This document shows positions 56,691 through 64,000 of a stretch of DNA of 64,000 bases, in pieces. Where the stretch lies: the NCBI GenBank assembly GCA_037974335.1, contig CM075760.1, positions 10,931,100 to 10,995,099 of the forward strand, read 5' to 3'. The notes below the pieces were generated by a model that had not been told where the DNA came from, did no database searches, and was given only the letters and a program-made list of their open reading frames with translations. This stretch comes from Prionace glauca. Its lineage: Eukaryota; Chordata; Chondrichthyes; Carcharhiniformes; Carcharhinidae. The position numbers and the translations under genes were made by a program. Numbering within the stretch: the stretch's first letter is position 1; every line of letters begins with the position of its first letter.

Positions 56691-57305
56691 GCTGACACAC
56701 ACACAGACACACACACAGACAGACACACACTCATTGACACAGACAGATGCACACACACACACACACTCATTGACACAGAGACAGATGCACACACTCACAC
56801 ACACACACACACTCATTGACACAGAGACAGATGCACACACACACAAACACACACACACACACAAACACAGAGGCACTCACATAGAGACAGAGAGAGACAC
56901 ACATATATTCAGAGAGAGACACAAACACAGAGAGACAGACAGACAGACACAACACACACATTCACTCACAGACACAGAGACACACACACAGACACAAACA
57001 CACAGGCACTCATACAGAGAGAGAGAGACACACACATATTCAGAGAGACACAGAGAGACAGACACACACACACATTCACTCACAGACACACACACACCAA
57101 CAGACACATAGAAACACATGTTGAAATCCACACACATACAAAAACACACAGACACTCACAGACACACAAGCTCACACACAGAAAGACACACAATCTGTCT
57201 CTCTCACACACACACACACAGAAATACGTGCACACACTTAGAATCTCTCCCTCACACACACAGAAACACAGAAACATAACCACACCGACACTCACACACA
57301 CTCAT
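56691..57305. repeat. ACAC/CAGAGA array, copy 1
   Basis: CA-rich repeats. At 56,895-56,912 it contains the uninterrupted ACACACATATATTCAGAG, the empty site of the LINE present in the sister copy. Confidence 0.95.
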
Positions 57306-57419
57306 TCCTATTTCTGTTTTACTCCTCACTGCCCCCAGCTAGAAAGTACTGGGATCTGAGCTTGAAATGCTGGAACTGATCCTGGGGGAATGAGTGGGGT
57401 CTGATAGACACCCAGAGGG

Positions 57420-58012
57420 TCACTTGTGTGTGAATCATAGAATGGGGACAGCACAGGAGGCCATTCAGCCCATCAATCCAGGATGGAGAGCCTGCAAGAG
57501 CAGTTTGACTATTCCCGCTCCCCTCACCCTCTCCCCGGAACCCTGTCAATATTTTCCCCTCAGCCTCCCATTCAATCTCCTCCTGATGGAATCTCCTTCC
57601 CCCTCTGGCTCAGACAGAACATTCCAGATCCCAGTGCGTTCAAAACATTTCCCCATCACACAATCCCAGATTCACATAGTGCAGGAGAGACCCCTCGGCC
57701 CATCGAGTCTGTACTGACCCGTCAGAACCACCTAACATCCCCACCCAACCCCATTTCCCAGCACTTGGCCCACAGCCCTGAATGTGATGATGGGCCGAGT
57801 GCTCATCCAGGGACTTTTTAAAGGGTGTGAGACAACTTGCCTCTACCCCCCCTCCCAGGGAGCACATTCCAGACCCTCCCCACCCTCTGGGTAAAACAAT
57901 TCTTCCTCACATCCCCCCTCAATCTCCTGTCCCTCACCTTGAACCTGTGTCCCCCTCGCGACTGACCCTTCAACTAAGGAGAGCAGCTGTTCCCGATCCA
58001 CACTGTTCATGC
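57420..58012 (-). mobile_element. Decayed LINE 3' end, copy 1
   Basis: ATCATAGAATGGGGACAGCA and GAGGCCATTCAGCCCATCAA at the left mark a 3' end; antisense ORF tail follows to about 58,010. The piece is part of the tandem duplication (second copy at 61,028-61,608). Confidence 0.7.
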
Positions 58013-58014
58013 CT

Positions 58015-58995
58015 GTCCCAGTTATTACAATCTGGGCCTTGTATCAGTAATCTCTGCCCTAAACCTCTCTCAGTTATTACAATCTGGGCCTTGTATCAGT
58101 AATCTCTGCCCTAAACCTCTCTCAGTTATTACAATCTGGGCCTTGTATCAGTAATCTCTGCCCTAAACCTTTCTCAGTTATTACAATCTGGGCCTTGTAT
58201 CAGTAACCTCTGCCCTAAACCTTTCTCAGTTATTACAGTGTGGGATTGTATCAGTAATCTCTGTCCCGAATCTGTCTCACTTTTTACAATATGGGCCTTG
58301 TATCAGTAATCTCTGCCCTGAACCACTCTCAGTTTTTACAATCTGGAACTTGTATCAATAATCATGCCCTAAATGTCTCTCAGGTATTACAATCTGGGCC
58401 TTGTATCAGTAATCTCTGCCCTAAACCCCTCTTAGTTATTGCAATCTGGGCCTTGTATAAGTAATCTGTGCCCTGAACCACTCTCAGTTTTTACAATCTG
58501 CGACTTGTATCAAGAATCATGCCCTAAATCTCTCTCAGTTATTACAATCTGGGCCTTGTATCAGTAATCTCTGCCCTAAACCCCTCTTAGTTATTACAAT
58601 CTGGGCCTTCTATAAGTAATCTGTGCCCTGAACCACTCTCAGTTTTTACAATCTGCGACATGTATCAAGAATCATGCCCTAAATCTCTCTCAGTTATTAC
58701 AATCTGGGCCTTGTATCAGTAATCTCTGTCCTGAACCACTCTCAGTTTTTACAATCTGGGACTTGTATCAAGAATCATGCCCTAAATCTCTCTCAGTTAT
58801 TACAATCTGGGCCTTGTATCAGTAATCTCTGCCCTAAACCCCTCTTAGTTATTACAATCTGGGCCTTGTATCAGTAATCTCTGTCCTAAACATCCCTCAG
58901 TTATTACAATCTGGGCCTTGTAGCAGTAATCTCTGCCCTAAACATCCCTCAGTTATTACAATCTGGGCCTTGTAGCAGTAATCTCTGCCCAAAAG
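58015..58995. repeat. 52-bp minisatellite, array 2
   Basis: About 19 units. A diverged variant unit (CTCAGTTTTTACAATCTG followed by ATCAAGAATCATGCCC) appears several times, giving a multi-unit higher-order period. Confidence 0.95.
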
Positions 58996-59524
58996 CTCTC
59001 TCCTAAACCTTCCAATCATTCAAAAACATTTGGATGAGCGCTCACAACATCACAACATTCACAGATATGGGACAAGAGATGGAAAACTGGGTTAGCACAA
59101 CTTTAGTGGGAGTTACTGTTGGTGCAGACTCGGTGATCAAGCATTGGGTGATCAATTTGATGTTTCCAGCTATGCTGCTTACAATGCTGTCTCATTTTTT
59201 GTGTCTATTGCAAACTGTGATGTGAAGAATTCAGTTACATTAAATGGTCAATAAATACATCCAAACTACCTGTATATTTCTGTGTGTGTGTTTACCATGA
59301 TCTGTTTGAGTGGTGGAGCAGGCTCGATGGGTCAAATGGACTAAAACTGCACAGAATTGAGATTTAAACACTCATGCATGCTGACACACACAGAGACACA
59401 GACAGATGCACACACACACAGACAGACACACACTCATTGACACAGAGACAGATGCACACACACACACACACAGACACAAACACAGAGGCACTCACACAGA
59501 GACAGAGAGAGACACACATATATT
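58996..59524. repeat. Tandem duplication copy 2, left of LINE
   Basis: Second copy of 56,306-56,905, with a shorter CA array. Confidence 0.9.
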
Positions 59525-60510
59525 TACCATTTATTTACCATTTATATAGATGATCTGGAGGAGGGAACCGAGTGCAGGGTGTCGAAATTTGCTGATGACA
59601 CCAAGATTGGGGGAAAGGCAAATTGTGCGGAGGGTGTGGAGAGTCTGCAGAAGGATCTAGATAGGCTGGGCGAATGGGCCAGGAAATGGCAAATGGAATT
59701 TAATGTTGGCAAGTGTGAGGTGGTCCACTTTGGTAGGAGGAATGGTAGGAAGGACTATTACTTACGGGGCGAAAAACTGCAGCAGGCGACGGTGCAGAGG
59801 GACCTCGGGGTCCTTGTGCATGAGTCGCAAAAGCCCAGCTTGCAGGTGGTCAGGAAGGCGAATGGGATGCTGGCCTTCATAGCGAAGGGGATTGAATATA
59901 AAAGTAGGGAGGTCTTGCTGCAGCTGTATAGGGCATTGGTGAGGCCGCAGCTGGAGTACTGTGTGCAGTTTTGGGCGCCGCACCTGCGCAAGGATGTTTT
60001 GGCCCTGGAGGGAGTGCAGAGGAGGTTTACTCGGCTGATACCGGAGTTGAGGGGATTGAGCTATGAGGAGAGGCTGAATAAACTAGGCTTGTACTCGTTA
60101 GAGTTTAGAAGAATGAGGGGAGATCTCATTGAGACGTATAAGATGATGAATGGGATGGATAGGATAGAGGTGGAGAGACTCTTCCCGCTCAAAAAAGACA
60201 GTAGGACTAGGGGGCACAGCCTCAAGATAAAGGGGGGGCGGTTTAGAACAGAGTTGAGGAGGAACTTCTTCACTCAAAGGGTGGTGAATCTCTGGAATTC
60301 TCTGCCCGTTGAAGTGGTGGAGGCTGCCTCGCTAAATATTTTTAAGAAACGGGTTGATGGGTTTTTGATAAGAGAAGGGATTAAGGGTTATGGGGAGAGG
60401 GCGGGAAGGTGGAGCTGAGTCACGACAGATCGGCCATGATCTTATTGAATGGCGGGGCAGGCTCGAAGGGCCAGATGGCCTACTCCTGCTCCTATTTCTT
60501 ATGTTCTTAT
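59525..60510 (+). mobile_element. Young 5'-truncated CR1-like LINE
   Basis: A single plus-strand frame from 59,579 to 60,418 is open for 279 codons: SKFADDTKIGGKANCAEGVE, RKWQMEFNVGKCEVVHFGRR, YCVQFWAPHLRKDVLALEG and NFFTQRVVNLWNSLPVEVVE. The frame starts within the RT at its catalytic FADD motif, so the element is dead on arrival by 5' truncation. It ends in TTATGTTCTTAT. Short ATATT-like duplications flank it, and the paralogous empty site is at about 56,903. Its close relative is 20,606-21,061. Confidence 0.96.
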
Positions 60511-60900
60511 ATATTCAGAGAGAGACACAGACACAGAGAGACAGACAGACAGACACAACACACACATTCACTCACAGACACAGAGACACACACACAGACA
60601 CAAACACACAGGCACTCATACAGAGAGAGAGACACACACATGTTCAGAGAGACAGACACACACACATATTCACTCACAGATACACACACACCAACAGACA
60701 CACAGAAACACATGTTGAAATCCACACACATACAAAAACACACAGACACTCACAGACACACAAGCTCACACACAGAAAGACACACAATCTGTCTCTCACA
60801 CACACACACACACAGAAATACGTGCACACACTTAGAATCTCTCCCTCACACACACAGAAACACAGAAACATAACCACACCGACACTCACACACACTCATT
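60511..60900. repeat. ACAC/CAGAGA array, copy 2
   Basis: Right half of the split array, matching 56,906-57,305. Confidence 0.95.
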
Positions 60901-61027
60901 CCTATTTCTGTTTTACTCCTCACTGCCCCCAGCTAGAAAGTACTGGGATCTGAGCTTGAAATGCTGGAACTGATCCTGGGGGAATGAGTGGGGTCTGATA
61001 GACACCCAGAGGGTCACTTGTGTGTGA

Positions 61028-61608
61028 ATCATAGAATGGGGACAGCACAGGAGGCCATTCAGCCCATCAATCCAGGATGGAGAGCCTGCAAGAGCAGTTT
61101 GACTATTCCCGCTCCCCCCACCCTCTCCCCATAACCCTGTCAATATTTTCCCCTCAGCCTCCCATTCAATCTCCTCCTGATGGAATCTCCTTCCCCCTCT
61201 GGCTCAGACAGAACATTCCAGATCCCAGTGCGTTCAAAACATTTCCCCATCACACAATCCCAGATTCACAGAGTGCAGGAGAGACCCCTCGGCCCATCGA
61301 GTCTGTACTGACCCATCAGAACCACCTAACATCCCCACCCAACCCCATTTCCCAGCACTTGGCCCACAGCCCTGAATGTGATGATGGGCCGAATGCTCAT
61401 CCAGGGACTTTTTAAAGGGTGTGAGACAACTTGCCTCTACCCTCCCTCCCAGGGAGCACATTCCAGACCCTCCCCACCCTCTGGGTAAAACAATTCTTCC
61501 TCACATCCCCCCTCAACCTCCTGTCCCTCACCTTGAACCTGTGTCCCCCTCGCGACTGACCCTTCAACTAAGGAGAGCAGCTGTTCCCGATCCACACTGT
61601 TCATGCCT
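61028..61608 (-). mobile_element. Decayed LINE 3' end, copy 2
   Basis: Differs from 57,420-58,012 by only scattered substitutions. Confidence 0.7.
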
Positions 61609-61610
61609 GT

Positions 61611-62478
61611 CCCAGTTATTACAATCTGGGCCTTGTATCAGTAATCTCTGCCCTGAACCACTCTCAGTTTTTACAATCTGAGACTTGTATCAATAATCAT
61701 GCCCTAAATCTCTCTCAGTTATTACAATCTGGGCCTTGTATCAGTAATCTCTGCCCTAAACCTCTCTCAGTTATTACAATCTGGGCCTTGTATCAGTAAT
61801 CTCTGCCCTAAACCTCTCTCAGTTATTACAATCTGGGCCTTGTATCAGTAATCTCTGCCCTAAACCTCTCTCAGTTATTACAATATGGGCCTTGTATCAG
61901 TAATCTCTGCCCTAAACCTCTCTCAGTTATTACAATCGGGGCCTTGTATCAGTAATCTCTGCCCTAAACCCTTCTTAGTTATTACAATCTGGGCCTTGTA
62001 TCAGTAATCTCTGCCCAAAACCTCTCTCAGTTATTACAATCTGGGCCTTGTATCAGTAATCTCTGCCCTAAACCTCTCTCAGTTATTACAATCTGGGCCT
62101 TGTATCAGTAATCTCTGCCCTAAACCTCTCTCAGTTATTACAATATGGGCCTTGTATCAGTAATCTCTGCCCTGAACCACTCTCAGTTTTTACAATCTGA
62201 GACTTGTATCAATAATCATGCCCTAAATCTCTCTCAGTTATTACAATCTGGGCCTTGTATCAGTAATCTCTGCCCTAAACCTCTCTCAGTTATTACAATC
62301 TGGGCCTTATATCAGTAATCTCTGCCCTAAACCTCTCACAGTTATTACAATCTGGGCCTTGTATTGGTAATCCCTGCCCTAAACCACTCTCAGTTATTAC
62401 AATCTGGGCCTTATATCAGTAATCTCTGCCCTAAACCTCTCTCAGTTATTACAATCTGGGCCTTGTATCAGTAATCCG
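61611..62478. repeat. 52-bp minisatellite, array 3
   Basis: About 17 units, again with the diverged ATCAATAATCATGCCC variant at about 61,690 and 62,210, roughly 10 units apart, which suggests block-wise duplication inside the array. Confidence 0.95.
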
Positions 62479-62760
62479 GGTCCCTGGTGCTGTGAGGCAG
62501 CAGTGCTAACCCCTGTGCCACCGTGCTGTACAGAGGAAGAGGAGGATTCACCCCAGTTCCCACATTCAATGATATCACGGCCGCTCTGTGATCGAATTCT
62601 GTATCGCTTTGCACCTTTGGCTAAGAAAAATCCCCCAACCTCAGATTTAAACAGCAACTGAGCATCGATTGCCGTTTGCAGAAGATTGTTCCAAACTAAT
62701 ATCACCCCCGGTGTGGCAAAGTGTTTCTTCATTTCACTCCTGAATGTCTAAAATACTAAA
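62479..62760 (-). mobile_element. SINE head and LINE tail scraps
   Basis: At 62,479-62,530 the reverse complement of a family 1 tRNA-like head (GGTCCCTGGTGCTGTGAGGC). It is followed by antisense LINE tail coding (KHFATPGVILVWNNLLQTAI). Confidence 0.65.
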
Positions 62761-63384
62761 CATTGTCTCAAATCCAATGTCCCCCCAAGTCCTGGACTCC
62801 CCCCACCCCAATCTGGTCTTATTGGAGTCGGATGCCGTGTTTGGGAGCGACACGGGATTGGGAAGGACTGTTCATGCGGAGGATACACACCAGGAATCTG
62901 TCCCAGAATCAGAACAGAGCCGGGAGAATCAAACACGGAAAGCGGGGTTGGATTTGTGAGCCTCGGAAAGCTTTAGTGTTTGGTCAGAATGTTAACAGGG
63001 TGAAGTTTGGAGCCTCTGGGGTGACAGTTGTCCCAATACAGATTCTATCTTATTGGAACATTAAGGTACCGAGTGTCCTGAGCTCAGCAGCATTTACAAA
63101 CCATCATCTGCAGAAAGCTCGCTGTTTAAATTGGATCAATCCAGCTCTTTGGAAATGTGTCTTATTTAAGAAAGTGACAAACTAATTTCAGAGAGGGAGA
63201 GAGATCCAGAGACAGAGACAGAGAGAGACAGAAACAGGATGGGATTGTGCTGTGCGTGTTACAGAGCTGACACTGAGACACACACCAGATGGACAGTCAC
63301 AGACCAGAGTGAATCATTCTCTGTAACCTGCAGTGTCCCGGACATGGACAGACGCTGACACTCAGACACACACACACAACAACA
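62761..63384. other. Unassigned low-copy DNA
   Basis: No supported gene. The stretch at 62,930-62,990 resembles 49,625-49,710. At about 63,290-63,340 the plus strand encodes TDQSESFSVTCSVPD, reminiscent of a V-domain B strand, but no other framework feature follows. Confidence 0.3.
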
Positions 63385-63500
63385 ACTTGCATTTATGTAG
63401 CACCTTGAACAGAATTGTCCCTGAGATGCTTCACGGGAACCAGGAGTGAAAAATTGAGTCACGGGCGAGTTTAGGGACAGACGCCCCACAGATTTGGTGA
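63385..63500 (+). repeat. Dispersed repeat fragment
   Basis: CAACAACTTGCATTTATGTAG followed by a CTTCACGGGAACCAG block, shared with 45,745-45,815. Confidence 0.7.
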
Positions 63501-63539
63501 AAAGTGATTGGTTTTAGGAATGATCCTAATGGGGGAAAG

Positions 63540-64000
63540 GGAGGTATTAAGCGGCAAATGTGAGGTTCTCCACTTTGGGAGCAGAAAGGGGGAGGCGGAT
63601 TACTGTCTGAATGGCCATAAATGAGGAGCGGGGAATGTACAAGGAGACCTGGGTGTCCCTCACACACCAATCGCTGGAGGCAAGCGTGCAGGGGCAGGAG
63701 GCAGGAGAAAAGGCCAATGGGATGTTGGCTCCCATAGCGAGAGGATTGGAGAACAGGAAGAGGGTCTTGCTGCAATTAGACAGGGCCTTGGTGAGACCAC
63801 AGCCCGAATATTGTGGACAGTTTGGCTCTCTGTATCTGAGGAAGGATGTTCTTGCTCCAGAGGGAGCCCGGAGAAGGTTTCCCAGACGGATCCCTGGGAT
63901 GGAGGGACTGACGAATGAGGAGAGATTGAGTGGGTTGGGATTGTATTCACTGGAGATCAGAAGAGTGAGGGGGCGAACTCATCAAAATCAATAAAATTCT
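63540..64000 (+). mobile_element. CR1-like LINE, cut by window edge
   Basis: Encodes pieces such as GQEAGEKANGMLAPIARGLE, RPQPEYCGQFGSLYLRKDVL and IPGMEGLTNEERLSGLGLYS. It continues past position 64,000. Several frame breaks make it older than the copy at 59,525. Confidence 0.9.

Noticed and set aside
55018-62478. CRISPR-like regular repeats
   Set aside because: There are no unique spacers; it is a head-to-tail 52-bp minisatellite in a vertebrate genome.
63290-63345. Possible V-domain fragment (TDQSESFSVTCSVPD)
   Set aside because: Only one strand-like motif; no tryptophan, no second cysteine and no RSS follow.
1-64000. Endogenous retroviruses or other LTR elements
   Set aside because: I found no gag, protease, integrase or envelope motif and no paired LTRs; all reverse-transcriptase coding seen is of the non-LTR type.

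Overview
The window comes from a cartilaginous fish, most likely a shark or another elasmobranch. The evidence is a cluster-type immunoglobulin heavy-chain locus (one VH, two D, one JH and one set of mu constant exons within about 17 kb) in a background of CR1-like LINE tails, two or more tRNA-derived SINE families of elasmobranch type and long simple-sequence arrays. I recognise no bacterial, phage, retroviral or LTR feature.

The one gene that looks complete and functional is an IgM heavy-chain cluster on the minus strand, running from about 17,975 (TATA) down to 1,376 (poly(A) signals). Read in the direction of transcription it has a leader exon, VH exon with a 23-bp RSS, D1 with 12/22-bp RSSs, D2 with 12/12-bp RSSs, JH with a 23-bp RSS, a 10.9-kb JH-CH1 intron, and CH1, CH2, CH3 and CH4 with the mu secretory tailpiece. 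All segments are in germline (unjoined) form, every exon is open, all splice junctions are phase 1 and the 12/23 geometry enforces V-D1-D2-J order. The membrane exons are not visible and probably lie beyond position 1.

The JH-CH1 intron (5,283-16,137) carries, from CH1 outward: a LINE tail, a 0.7-kb purine-rich array on the sense strand with GAGCTGGGG-like cores, a 2.4-kb GTGAG array with the opposite strand bias, a LINE RT scrap, a SINE, a GT/GAGA array, and a JH-proximal 4 kb made of degenerate 0.6-1.5-kb tandem repeats. The purine array sits where mammals keep the mu switch region and is the most interesting signal here.

From 18 to 28 kb there is a decayed duplicate of the VH 5' region, including a VH relic (25.9-26.4 kb), an inverted repeat, and scattered LINE and SINE pieces. 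From 29 to 36 kb the DNA is nearly all LINE, including a long antisense CR1-like copy. From 36 to 42 kb it is AT-rich low-copy DNA with two possible immunoglobulin-superfamily relics on the plus strand. At 42.1-42.7 kb is a CpG-rich promoter-like segment with NRF1, YY1, RFX and GC-box-like sites but no recognised gene.

From 43 to 64 kb the window is repeat-dominated: a 60-bp minisatellite split by a LINE, ACAGAGA arrays, three arrays of a 52-bp minisatellite inside a tandem duplication of about 2.6 kb, and a LINE insertion whose empty site survives in the sister copy. A possible terminal coding exon with a duplicated 3' UTR lies at 52.6-53.1 kb on the minus strand; its gene is not recognised. 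Boundaries of repeats are by eye and approximate (about 10-50 bp).
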